The notes under the pieces were generated by a model that was given only the letters and a program-made list of their open reading frames with translations, was not told where the DNA came from and did no database searches. Below are positions 1-6,290 of a DNA stretch of 13,975 nt, piece by piece. Source of the DNA: Enterospora canceri (lineage: Eukaryota > Microsporidia > Enterocytozoonidae); assembly GCA_002087915.1 (NCBI GenBank), contig LWDP01000078.1:1-13975 (forward strand). The letters run 5' to 3'. How positions within the stretch are numbered: position 1 is the first letter of the stretch; the number at the start of each line of letters is the position of its first letter. The position numbers were made by a program, and so were the translations under genes.

Positions 1-1098
1 AGATGCACCGAGATGACTGCGATTCTGGAGCAGATTCTGAAGAGGAGTCTGGAACGAGTGAAGCCGTGCTACCTGGGCCGCCTGGCCGACTACACCAACA
101 GAATCGCCTGTGCTCCACAGGAGAGGAGGCCGTACCAGAATTCGACTGGCGCAGATTACGCCCAGTTTAGGGCTCTCTTTGCCCTGGTCTCAAACAAGAA
201 GGAATTCGCCAACATTTATCGTGAAACACTCTCCCAGAGAATTCTGGCTAAAAATAGCCTTATTTCGCATGAAATAGCCTTATTAGGAGAAATGAGACTC
301 GAGGGGCAGCACAGGCTGAGGGAGATGGTTCGGGACCTGTCGAACGAGACTGAGCACATCCGCGTTCTCAACAACGCCCTCTGGAACTTCTGCTGCGAGA
401 ATCCAAGTCTTCCGCTTGGAGACGACCTGTTTGGGCTGATTCGCTCTGAGCTGCCCAACTTCACTCGCAGGTCGTCTGGGAGTCGGAATGCGTACGCGTA
501 CGACGATCCAGTGACGAATGAAACGAGATCAATCCAGTTTGCCCATCAATTTAGCCGAATATTCGTACGAATCAATGGCAGGAAGTTCATTCTCTCAGTT
601 TACCAGTATTTGATAGTTCGCCTGGTTGAAGATGGGCTTTCTGGGGATGAAATCCAAAAGACCCTTGGAATGAACGAGAAGAAGATTGAGATTCTGTTGA
701 AGAGTCTCGAAAGAAGCGGTGTCGTATCGAGACGAAATGGCCTCTTTGGCTACGAGGTGGCTGCTGCGGCAGAGAGCACGACCAGTGTTGGATTTGCCCT
801 TGACTCTGCCCAAAAGGGCCACATTGACATCAAAAACAGTCGTGGATTTGTTGATATCAGCAATGTTGATTTGGACTACTTCTACAACAGGGAGCATGAC
901 ACTGTCTCACGACTGATGGCGATGGTAGCGAGGGTGCTGAAACAGAAGAAGAAGGTTGAAGAAGACGAGTTGAGAGCACATGTCACTGCTATGTCTGGAG
1001 AAATGGTGGATGATGAGTTGTATCAAGGCGTATTGAAACAGGCACAAGAAAGAGGGCTATTTGAGAAACACGGTACAAACTACACGTACATGACATAG
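1..1098 (+). CDS. Cullin, C-terminal half (partial at left edge)
   Basis: Scaffold subunit of a cullin-RING ubiquitin ligase. The frame is open to base 1 (four codons precede the ATG at 13), and the 361 residues from that ATG cover only the second half of a cullin (usually about 750), so the true start lies outside the window. Numbered from that ATG: the cullin-homology region with FANIYRETLSQRILAKNS (about 64-81) matches the family's FxxFYxxxLAKRLL segment; FILSVYQYLIVRL with the following helices (about 195-240) is the first winged helix; the C-terminal winged helix ends in YTYMT, like the usual YxYLA. The segment ARVLKQKKKVEEDEL places Lys310 (bases 940-942) at the NEDD8 acceptor site, suggesting neddylation and arguing against APC2. 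Which cullin this is cannot be decided. Its 3' end faces DPH3. Confidence 0.85.
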   Translation, partial: RCTEMTAILEQILKRSLERVKPCYLGRLADYTNRIACAPQERRPYQNSTGADYAQFRALFALVSNKKEFANIYRETLSQRILAKNSLISHEIALLGEMRLEGQHRLREMVRDLSNETEHIRVLNNALWNFCCENPSLPLGDDLFGLIRSELPNFTRRSSGSRNAYAYDDPVTNETRSIQFAHQFSRIFVRINGRKFILSVYQYLIVRLVEDGLSGDEIQKTLGMNEKKIEILLKSLERSGVVSRRNGLFGYEVAAAAESTTSVGFALDSAQKGHIDIKNSRGFVDISNVDLDYFYNREHDTVSRLMAMVARVLKQKKKVEEDELRAHVTAMSGEMVDDELYQGVLKQAQERGLFEKHGTNYTYMT

Positions 1099-1100
1099 GG

Positions 1101-1158
1101 TAGTAGTTATAGTAGGTAGTTAGGCAGAGTAGTGGTTATAGTAGGTAGTTAGGCAGTT
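1101..1158. repeat. 29-base tandem repeat, two copies
   Basis: Bases 1101-1129 and 1130-1158 share a 29-base unit with one internal mismatch (tagtAgtt versus tagtGgtt) and differences in the last two bases. It begins two bases after the cullin stop codon, in the gap between two converging genes. No function can be seen. The 1099-1209 gap otherwise holds only the DPH3 poly(A) signal. Confidence 0.85.
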
Positions 1159-1181
1159 GAGACTGTGGTAATCATGCACCA

Positions 1182-1187
1182 TTTATT
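1182..1187 (-). terminator. Poly(A) signal for DPH3
   Basis: TTTATT on the plus strand reads AATAAA on the minus strand, 22 bases beyond the DPH3 stop codon. Similar AATAAA signals follow several genes in this window. Confidence 0.55.
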
Positions 1188-1209
1188 GTATATAAAGTTA
1201 TCAAGTCAA

Positions 1210-1461
1210 TCACATCATCATTTTACTATCTATATCATACAAACACAATACAATCAGTGAACATGATTGGCACCGTGCTATTGTTTCACCATTTCTGATC
1301 TCATCCACCGTAATAACAAAGTCATCTCCACATGGACATGGATACGTGTATGTTCCACATTCATCATCGTATTCGAATTCAGAGAGGTGGATCTGGTCGT
1401 AGTGGCTGACGTAATCAGCTGCCTGTTCAAAGTACTGGTCGTAGGAGAACTCCCTTTCCAT
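1210..1461 (-). CDS. DPH3: Diphthamide biosynthesis protein 3 (CSL zinc finger)
   Basis: Small zinc protein (Kti11) that donates electrons to the Dph1-Dph2 radical enzyme in diphthamide synthesis on elongation factor 2, and also works with Elongator in tRNA wobble-uridine modification. The 83-residue product carries the family block nearly unchanged: IHLSEFEYDDECGTYTYPCP (about 24-43), then GDDFVITVDEIRNGETIARC and the terminal SC. Zinc ligands are Cys42, Cys44, Cys64 and Cys67. The N-terminus has about 20 extra residues before the usual start of homology. The ATG directly follows TTTTCACCC, which supports this start. It is divergent from the E1-subunit gene across about 60 bases. Confidence 0.96.
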   Translation of the reverse strand: MEREFSYDQYFEQAADYVSHYDQIHLSEFEYDDECGTYTYPCPCGDDFVITVDEIRNGETIARCQSCSLIVLCLYDIDSKMMM

Positions 1462-1470
1462 GGGTGAAAA
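1462..1470 (-). promoter_or_regulatory. CCC start-site signal of DPH3
   Basis: On the minus strand TTTTCACCC lies directly against the DPH3 ATG. The same nine bases stand against the GWT1 ATG (4911-4919). CCC-type motifs just before start codons are a known microsporidian signal, thought to set transcription start and give very short 5' leaders. Confidence 0.75.
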
Positions 1471-1476
1471 TGGCTG

Positions 1477-1490
1477 TTCTAGAACACTTC
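1477..1490. promoter_or_regulatory. Heat-shock-element-like site between DPH3 and AOS1
   Basis: TTCtaGAAcacTTC has two correctly spaced HSF half-sites and a third displaced by one base. The core GTTCTAGAACAC closely resembles elements upstream of the DnaJ gene at the right edge. Imperfect, so weak evidence. Confidence 0.35.
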
Positions 1491-1527
1491 AGTCCTCTCA
1501 TTTTTCATACTGAAAATGCCCTGTGAA

Positions 1528-2133
1528 ATGACAGATGCCATATTCGACAGGCAGGTGCGTCTGTTTGGGACTGAGACACAAGAGAGGATTGGTGGCACCA
1601 CAGTGGTCGTAGCAGGAAGAGCAAACAAGATCAGTGCTGAGATCGTGAAGAATGTGGTGCTGCTGGGAGTGTACGAGGTCAGGACGACTGAGGAGATTGC
1701 ATTGGAGGCAGAGAGGCTGATTAAGGGCGACCTTGAAACAATAAACGAAAGAGTGAAGATAAACAGGAAATTACGAAATGACTCAATTGGAAGGATGAGG
1801 GTGGGCCATGGTTACGGAATTGTAGGAAGACTCCTTGACTATTTCAGGGGTGAATCCAAGAATGATAAAAGTAGCCTATTTTATTTTCTGATTGATCAGG
1901 ATCATTCTGGATTGGATGTTGGATACTATTTCGTATGCTCAGGATGCAGGACAGCAGTAAAGAACAGCTGTGTGCACCAGTGCATTCGCAAGGAAGGGGC
2001 AGGAGCAGACAATCGCATGCTTGAGCTGGCTAAGGACCTCTACGTTGGTGCCACTGTTGTACAGGAATTCATCAAAATTGTGGATGGGAAACCAGAGACA
2101 GCAGCAACCACATTTTCAGCCGATGGCCTATGA
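1528..2133 (+). CDS. AOS1: E1-like subunit, AOS1/SAE1 type (SUMO activation; ULA1 possible)
   Basis: Regulatory subunit of a heterodimeric ubiquitin-like-protein activating enzyme, partner of a UBA2-type catalytic chain. The N-terminus IFDRQVRLFGTETQERI matches the family's YDRQIRLWGxxxQxxL and keeps the Arg that reaches into the partner's ATP site. AEIVKNVVLLGV matches AEIAKNLILAGV, and the end VGATVVQEFIKIVDGKPE matches the family's GGxxAQExIKxxx helix. The Gly-rich loop is reduced (GRANKIS), which is tolerable because these chains do not bind ATP themselves. The length of about 201 residues is far below AOS1 (about 345) or ULA1/NAE1 (about 530). An ATG at 1516 adds four residues, but CCC (1519-1521) lies between the two ATGs, so 1528 is preferred. 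A NEDD8 role (ULA1), fitting the nearby cullin, cannot be excluded. Confidence 0.72.
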   Translation: MTDAIFDRQVRLFGTETQERIGGTTVVVAGRANKISAEIVKNVVLLGVYEVRTTEEIALEAERLIKGDLETINERVKINRKLRNDSIGRMRVGHGYGIVGRLLDYFRGESKNDKSSLFYFLIDQDHSGLDVGYYFVCSGCRTAVKNSCVHQCIRKEGAGADNRMLELAKDLYVGATVVQEFIKIVDGKPETAATTFSADGL

Positions 2134-2143
2134 AATGCAATTT

Positions 2144-2149
2144 AATAAA
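2144..2149 (+). terminator. Poly(A) signal for the E1-subunit gene
   Basis: AATAAA begins ten bases after the TGA stop, within the 77-base gap between this gene and the converging SEC62. Confidence 0.55.
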
Positions 2150-2210
2150 ACTATGAGAATAATAGGCTATTTTGGTTAGGGAGACTGAATGCCCTATAGT
2201 ACCACTCCAA

Positions 2211-2801
2211 CTACTCTTCTTTCTCCTTCTCACTCTTTGTCCATTCGTAAGCAGGTCGAAAGCTCTCAAAGAAGCCACAGTCAGCAAAGAGATTCGGCCA
2301 AATCCAGCACTGTTCCCGAAACAGGAAGAGCGTGACCGTGTAGACCACAAGACGAAGCAGGGCAGCAACGAGCATGAAGAGCAGGAAGCCAAGGACTGGG
2401 TAGCGGACGTAGTAGAGGGCGTAGCGGTGCCAACGTGGGAAGAAGTGGAAGAGGGCAACGACGCCAATGGCAGCGGCAGCCAGGAGAAGCAGGACGCGAT
2501 GGACCATCGAGTCGTCCTCGTGCTCCCAAATGAAGAGGTCTGTTCCACTCAGGTGCCTCTTTGCGCTGATATCGACGCTGCTATCGTCAACTTTCTCAAC
2601 TCGAAATAGAATTCCCTCATCCATCAAGTACGTGAACAGCGCCTTGATCTCCTCCATTTTGTATTCCTTTCCTAATTTGATGATGGCGTGTTTGAATTGG
2701 AACACGTTGACTCGTCTGGTGCTTCGTAGCAGGAACTCCTCGCTGGGCAGATTCCTAAGCACTGCCACCATTTTCCTGAAGTTGGCTGGGGGATTGTTCA
2801 T
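2211..2801 (-). CDS. SEC62: Translocation protein Sec62
   Basis: ER membrane subunit of the Sec62/63 complex, which helps post-translational transport through the Sec61 channel. The 196-residue product has a cytosolic N-terminal domain (about 1-95) with the helical fold expected before IWEHED, two membrane segments (about 100-121, followed by FFPRW like the family's FPxWP, and about 133-160), and the hallmark WIWPNLFADCGFFESFRPAY (about 166-185), which matches the family's WILPNLxxDxGxxxSFxPxY. The C-terminus is short and charged (KSEKEKEE). It is smaller than yeast Sec62 (283). CCC lies three bases before the ATG. The gene is divergent from the 220-codon frame. Confidence 0.93.
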   Translation of the reverse strand: MNNPPANFRKMVAVLRNLPSEEFLLRSTRRVNVFQFKHAIIKLGKEYKMEEIKALFTYLMDEGILFRVEKVDDSSVDISAKRHLSGTDLFIWEHEDDSMVHRVLLLLAAAAIGVVALFHFFPRWHRYALYYVRYPVLGFLLFMLVAALLRLVVYTVTLFLFREQCWIWPNLFADCGFFESFRPAYEWTKSEKEKEE

Positions 2802-2804
2802 TTA

Positions 2805-2807
2805 GGG
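2805..2807 (-). promoter_or_regulatory. CCC start-site signal of SEC62
   Basis: Minus strand reads CAGCCCTAAATG; CCC stands three bases before the ATG, in line with the other genes here. Confidence 0.55.
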
Positions 2808-2860
2808 CTGTTTGATACAAAAATAGATTTAGTGGTCTGTTTGCTGTTTTGCTTAGTTTA

Positions 2861-2872
2861 ATCAATATTGAT
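2861..2872. repeat. Perfect 12-base palindrome in the SEC62/orf220 promoter gap
   Basis: ATCAATATTGAT is its own reverse complement and sits in the 126-base gap between two divergent genes. It could bind a dimeric regulator, but AT-rich palindromes also arise by chance. Confidence 0.4.
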
Positions 2873-2927
2873 CAGTTATTAAGGTTATCATGGTGTTATA
2901 TTACGTGCAACACCAGTTCATACGGCA

Positions 2928-3590
2928 GTGAGACGGAACGAGGAGCAAGGCAACTCATCAGATACGTCAGAAGTGACACCAATAGAAACATATCAATTAA
3001 GGGATGTTAGATTTCACTACAAGAATAGGAAAAGAGAGAGTGCTGAAAACAACAGTTCACGAGTCGTAGAAACCAAAACAATCACTCCCAGTACACTTGT
3101 GAAGTCACCTCGCTTAAAATGCAAATTGGATAAAATAAACAAGGAGAAGGATGCAATTCGAGTTAATAACAGGAACGAGGGTACAGGTGTGGAGACTATA
3201 GGGATGGATAAGCACTGTTTCACTAAGGGAGACATTCATGCTGAGATATATAGGGTGAATAAGCAACTATTTGAGGATCAAATAATGGCAGCAATGGAAT
3301 CAATGTATGGCAACAACTACGAAGATGTGTGTATTGGAGACGAGGGAGATGATCAGGATGAGTATTTGGAGCTACGTGAGCAGAGGAAGAGAGAGCTACG
3401 TGATGCAATTGAGCAGAAGCCACACAGACTATGTGAAGCCGTTAATAGAATGACTGCCCTAAGAAAAACAGATGACTCAAGTGAATCCGTAAAGATATCG
3501 AAGCCAAGGACTACTCTATTTCATAGGGCATTTAACTACATAAAGAATCTTCTTATAGCCCTATGGAAAAGGGTATTCAATAAACAATAA
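2928..3590 (+). CDS. Unassigned protein, start codon uncertain
   Basis: Not recognised. The frame is open from 2883 to the TAA at 3588-3590, but its first in-frame ATG is at 3204 (residue 93 if counted from the GTG at 2928). From there the product would be 128 residues (MDKHCFTKGDIHAE...), and GGG stands directly before that ATG, a signal variant reported in microsporidia. Against this, the 107 stop-free codons before it are unlikely by chance in DNA of this composition, so an undetected intron, non-ATG start (ACG at 2922, GTG at 2928) or base error is possible. The protein is hydrophilic and charged, has an acidic patch (GDEGDDQDEYLE) followed by a Glu/Arg-rich helix, and ends in a hydrophobic-basic helix (FNYIKNLLIALWKRVFNKQ) that could anchor to a membrane. 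Confidence 0.55.
   Translation: MRRNEEQGNSSDTSEVTPIETYQLRDVRFHYKNRKRESAENNSSRVVETKTITPSTLVKSPRLKCKLDKINKEKDAIRVNNRNEGTGVETIGMDKHCFTKGDIHAEIYRVNKQLFEDQIMAAMESMYGNNYEDVCIGDEGDDQDEYLELREQRKRELRDAIEQKPHRLCEAVNRMTALRKTDDSSESVKISKPRTTLFHRAFNYIKNLLIALWKRVFNKQ
3579..3584 (+). terminator. Poly(A) signal inside the end of the 220-codon frame
   Basis: AATAAA falls within the last codons before the TAA stop. The converging aquaporin gene ends 32 bases away. Confidence 0.45.
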
Positions 3591-3600
3591 GAAAATGTGT

Positions 3601-3606
3601 TTTATT
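3601..3606 (-). terminator. Poly(A) signal for aquaporin 1
   Basis: TTTATT on the plus strand gives AATAAA on the minus strand 16 bases after the aquaporin stop codon, so the two converging transcripts probably overlap. Confidence 0.5.
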
Positions 3607-3622
3607 GATCAGAAAGCAGTGA

Positions 3623-4300
3623 CTAATGTAGAAGGTGTCTGACAACCAATGCACCAGCTGCTGATCCAAGGAAGTCGCCCACCATGTACTCCCAGAAGAA
3701 GCTGTACTTATTGGTGACCAGAAATGTAGCAAAAATGAATGCGGGATTGAAGGAGCCTCCCTCAGCACGGGACGAGATGAATGAGCCAGTCCCAGTTATT
3801 GCGCCTATTGAGAATGGTAGAGCGTGTTTGTTGCGTCTGTATGATTTAGTAGTCCCCATTCTGTTGTACTGAATTAGCCCCTTTGCATAAACCAGGTTTT
3901 CTATCACGACCAAAGCAAGCAAGAACGATACACCGAATTCCAATGCGATGATTCTGACGCTGCTTGTTGGCTGTGTTGTCTCGTAGACCCTCAGATACTC
4001 CTTTCCAAAAAGCAGCCTTGTTATTCCACTTCCACAGATGAATCCAATGATTTGAAATATTATGAAAACAAATGCTGATTTGAAGTGGAGGAGACCAATC
4101 AGGGCGCATGCCACCGTCACGGCTGGATTCACGTGCCTGAGTGTTAGGTGCTCGAATGAGTATCCGATGCTCATTTTGGCAAGTGCAATTGCCACTGCTG
4201 CATTTGCCACATTTGTCACAATGGCAAAGTTGGCTACGATACTAAAGATCAGTGATGCCATGAACTCAGCAACAAAACACTCGTAATTTCTGTAGTTCAT
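3623..4300 (-). CDS. Aquaporin family channel 1
   Basis: Major intrinsic protein, a water or small-solute channel in the plasma membrane. The 225-residue product has the usual six-helix layout with two half-helices: HVNPAVTVA (NPA at 58-60) and GGSFNPAFIFA (NPA at 185-187). The first-helix Glu (AEFMASLIF, about 11-19) and the mid-protein LEFGVSFLLALVV repeat element are also present. The Arg that normally follows the second NPA and forms the narrow selectivity filter is replaced by Phe188, so conduction may differ from a standard water channel. Its ATG follows CACCCTG. It is a distant paralogue of the second aquaporin in the window. Substrate cannot be predicted. Confidence 0.92.
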   Translation of the reverse strand: MNYRNYECFVAEFMASLIFSIVANFAIVTNVANAAVAIALAKMSIGYSFEHLTLRHVNPAVTVACALIGLLHFKSAFVFIIFQIIGFICGSGITRLLFGKEYLRVYETTQPTSSVRIIALEFGVSFLLALVVIENLVYAKGLIQYNRMGTTKSYRRNKHALPFSIGAITGTGSFISSRAEGGSFNPAFIFATFLVTNKYSFFWEYMVGDFLGSAAGALVVRHLLH

Positions 4301-4302
4301 CA

Positions 4303-4307
4303 GGGTG
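4303..4307 (-). promoter_or_regulatory. CACCC start-site signal of aquaporin 1
   Basis: Minus strand reads TTACACCCTGATG; the CACCC is two bases before the ATG. Confidence 0.65.
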
Positions 4308-4335
4308 TAATAAGTTGCAGTGCTAAAAGAGTTGG

Positions 4336-4374
4336 CCTATCGTGATCAGAAGATTAAATTGCTCATTCGATAGG
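4336..4374. repeat. 7-base inverted repeat in the aquaporin 1/orf157 gap
   Basis: CCTATCG (4336-4342) and CGATAGG (4368-4374) are exact inverted copies 25 bases apart, midway in the 116-base divergent gap. Two copies of ATCATTTT follow just after. Possible regulator site; short enough to be chance. Confidence 0.3.
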
Positions 4375-4405
4375 GATCATTTTACAGGAATCATTTTGTG
4401 AATAT

Positions 4406-4410
4406 CACCC
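4406..4410 (+). promoter_or_regulatory. CACCC start-site signal of the 157-residue gene
   Basis: ATCACCC precedes the ATG at 4417 by six bases. Confidence 0.65.
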
Positions 4411-4416
4411 TAAGAA

Positions 4417-4890
4417 ATGGAAGTGGACTACAGTGAATTGACAGCAAGGGAGTTTGTGAAGAGTAAGGCATTGGACTTGAAGAATGCGCTAGTGGAAATC
4501 AAGAGAAGTAGAAGCAGAGACGAGATGAATCAGGGCATGAAGGAATTGAATAAAAAATACAGGGGATTTCTGAATAGCACCAGGCTCATGAAAAAGAATG
4601 AAAATGTGACAGTAAAAGGACTGTACGCCAATGAAATGGTAGAGGAGATCGAGTGTGGTGGATTTGTGCTATTGGTGAGCAAGAAAACAGGGAAAGTGCT
4701 AACTAATAGCAGAAAACAGGTTAATTTGGTCAACATGACCAAAGAAGGTGCAATAGAAATATGTAAAGTCTACGAGAAGATGAAGGATTGTGGTGTCTGT
4801 AACGCATTTTATAGGGGAATAGAGGAGCCAGTGGAGATGAAGCAGTGCAAGAACTTCATTTTGGTCAAACACAGGCAGTGTGAAATGTAG
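4417..4890 (+). CDS. Unassigned 157-residue protein
   Basis: Not recognised. It is a soluble, Lys/Glu-rich protein with no signal peptide or membrane helix. The first 60 residues are probably helical (two Lys/Arg-rich helices around 12-30 and 33-60). A likely beta stretch follows (GGFVLLVSKKTGKVLTNS, 81-98). The C-terminal third has five of the six cysteines (116, 125, 128, 144, 155; the other is 80), including CGVC, so metal binding or disulfides are conceivable. A CACCC signal six bases before the ATG and codon use like its neighbours support a real gene. GWT1 begins only 29 bases after its stop, on the same strand; its own CACCC signal suggests separate transcription. Confidence 0.75.
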   Translation: MEVDYSELTAREFVKSKALDLKNALVEIKRSRSRDEMNQGMKELNKKYRGFLNSTRLMKKNENVTVKGLYANEMVEEIECGGFVLLVSKKTGKVLTNSRKQVNLVNMTKEGAIEICKVYEKMKDCGVCNAFYRGIEEPVEMKQCKNFILVKHRQCEM

Positions 4891-4910
4891 CATCAGAAAT
4901 TCAAACATAT

Positions 4911-4919
4911 TTTTCACCC
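4911..4919 (+). promoter_or_regulatory. CCC start-site signal of GWT1
   Basis: TTTTCACCC lies directly against the ATG at 4920, identical to the DPH3 signal. It starts only 21 bases after the stop of the gene before it. Confidence 0.75.
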
Positions 4920-6158
4920 ATGTCAGGACAACAGGGTTCTTCTGCCTGTGAATTGTTTGCAATTGTTGCATTTTCAACGCTCTCAATGAGTATCAACATG
5001 AGTGAGGGACTTCTCTCTGGATTTATTGGGATACTGCTACAGTTCTACGTCCTACAGAATATCAGTCAGATTAAACAGGCTACAATTCTGGTTGCGACGC
5101 TAATTATGATTCGCATGTCATTTTCAGCAATAAAGAGAACAAATACAATAATGCCTGTTAACGTAGGCAGAGACCACTTCGACCTAATGAGATCCACTCT
5201 GATAACACTCGTTGTAATTTGCATATTCATGTGCGATTACAAATCAATTTGGAATAGTAGGTTTGATAAGACTGAGAATAGTGGAATCAGTCTGATGGAC
5301 ATTGGTGTACCAGTATTCGCATTCGTAAACGCATTCACCAAAACAAGAAGTCATAGGAGAATTCTGACCTGGAAAATAATTTATTTGGTTGCACTTGGAT
5401 TCACTCGAATGGGAACAATCAGATTTCTGAAATACGACGTATCACCATTAGAATACGGAATTCACCTGAATTTCTACTTCATGCTAGCAATACATGAGCT
5501 ATGTCACGGGATATACAGGCGGATTGTAGACCAATTCTACCTGTTTGATACGGTGATAGGCGCATTGGTGCTATCTGCGTACTACAAGTTGACCAGATTC
5601 CCATTTCTAGAAGAATACCAAAGAACAACCTGGCTCAGACAGAACATCGAGGGAATCTATTCGATTGTCCCATTCTTCGCATTCTACCTGATTGTAGCTG
5701 ACTTCGGCCGCTACTACGAGAAGAGACGATTCAAAGGACTCATCATCTACGTCAATACAGCCATAGTTATGCTTATTTATGCATACATGCGCATAACAGC
5801 AGAACACAAACAAATTTCCAAGAAGGAGCTGCTGAATCTGCTTCATGAAACCAGAAACAGCCTCGTCAGCCGCAGATCCACGAACGTGTTCTACGTCCTC
5901 TGGTCACTGGTGATTTCCTACGTCTCCTTTGCCACGAGTTATACAGTCTGCCGCCTCTCTCCCCATTCTGTCCACCTGAACACGATGGTCACCTTCGTCT
6001 CAAGAAACATGCTGATTGTCTTCCTGGCTGGCAACATTGGAATCATCGTCTCCAAATCCACTGGTCTCTGTCCCCATCCCCTTGCAGCCAACATCATCTA
6101 CTTGTTCTCTATCTTCATGCTCCTTGGATGGATTAGAACAAGAATCATAAGAAGGTGA
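4920..6158 (+). CDS. GWT1: GPI-anchor inositol acyltransferase Gwt1/PIG-W
   Basis: Multi-span ER enzyme that acylates the inositol of glucosaminyl-phosphatidylinositol, an early step in GPI-anchor synthesis, using acyl-CoA. The 412 residues (yeast about 490) hold many hydrophobic helices. Family signatures: QQGSSACELFAIV at the N-terminus (like NGTSxxEI), SLMDIGVPVFAFVNAFTKTR (124-143, like DxGVGSFVFxxGxVS), LGFTRMGTIRFLKYDVSPL and EYGIHLNFYFMLA (178-190, matching EYGVHWNFFFTLA). The start is fixed by the adjacent TTTTCACCC. No AATAAA is seen just after the stop. From about 5840 onwards the codons become clearly richer in C and G than in the first two thirds of the gene. Confidence 0.9.
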   Translation: MSGQQGSSACELFAIVAFSTLSMSINMSEGLLSGFIGILLQFYVLQNISQIKQATILVATLIMIRMSFSAIKRTNTIMPVNVGRDHFDLMRSTLITLVVICIFMCDYKSIWNSRFDKTENSGISLMDIGVPVFAFVNAFTKTRSHRRILTWKIIYLVALGFTRMGTIRFLKYDVSPLEYGIHLNFYFMLAIHELCHGIYRRIVDQFYLFDTVIGALVLSAYYKLTRFPFLEEYQRTTWLRQNIEGIYSIVPFFAFYLIVADFGRYYEKRRFKGLIIYVNTAIVMLIYAYMRITAEHKQISKKELLNLLHETRNSLVSRRSTNVFYVLWSLVISYVSFATSYTVCRLSPHSVHLNTMVTFVSRNMLIVFLAGNIGIIVSKSTGLCPHPLAANIIYLFSIFMLLGWIRTRIIRR

Positions 6159-6275
6159 TGCTGGCTGTTGGAAACTGCCTATATTCTAAGTTACTAAGAA
6201 CTATTCTGAATCGACCTACCACTCTACAAGATGCTCTTAACACGGTTAAACCAAATTAGTTGCCTAGAAATATTT

Positions 6276-6290
6276 CACCCTAACTAACCC
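6276..6290 (+). promoter_or_regulatory. Double CCC start-site signal of PAM18
   Basis: TTTCACCCTAACTAACCC runs directly into the ATG at 6291: one CACCC ten bases upstream and a second CCC touching the start. The in-frame TAA at 6285-6287 rules out an earlier start at the ATG at 6231. Confidence 0.65.

Noticed and set aside
252..284. 13-base direct repeat in the cullin (AAATAGCCTTATT, step 20)
   Set aside because: It lies within aligned cullin sequence, the step is not a multiple of three, and no structural effect is visible; probably chance.
2890..2931. ATG at 2890 as the start of the 220-codon frame, alone or through a 36-base GT-AG intron
   Set aside because: The ATG is out of frame and stops after 13 codons; removing 2893-2928 would join ATG directly to TGA, and no strong splice signals are seen.
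4417..6158. An operon of orf157 and GWT1
   Set aside because: Only 29 bases separate them, but GWT1 has its own TTTTCACCC signal. Tight packing in these genomes does not imply shared transcription.
6231..6287. Earlier start for PAM18 at the ATG at 6231
   Set aside because: It is in frame, but a TAA at 6285-6287 stops it just before the CCC and the ATG at 6291.
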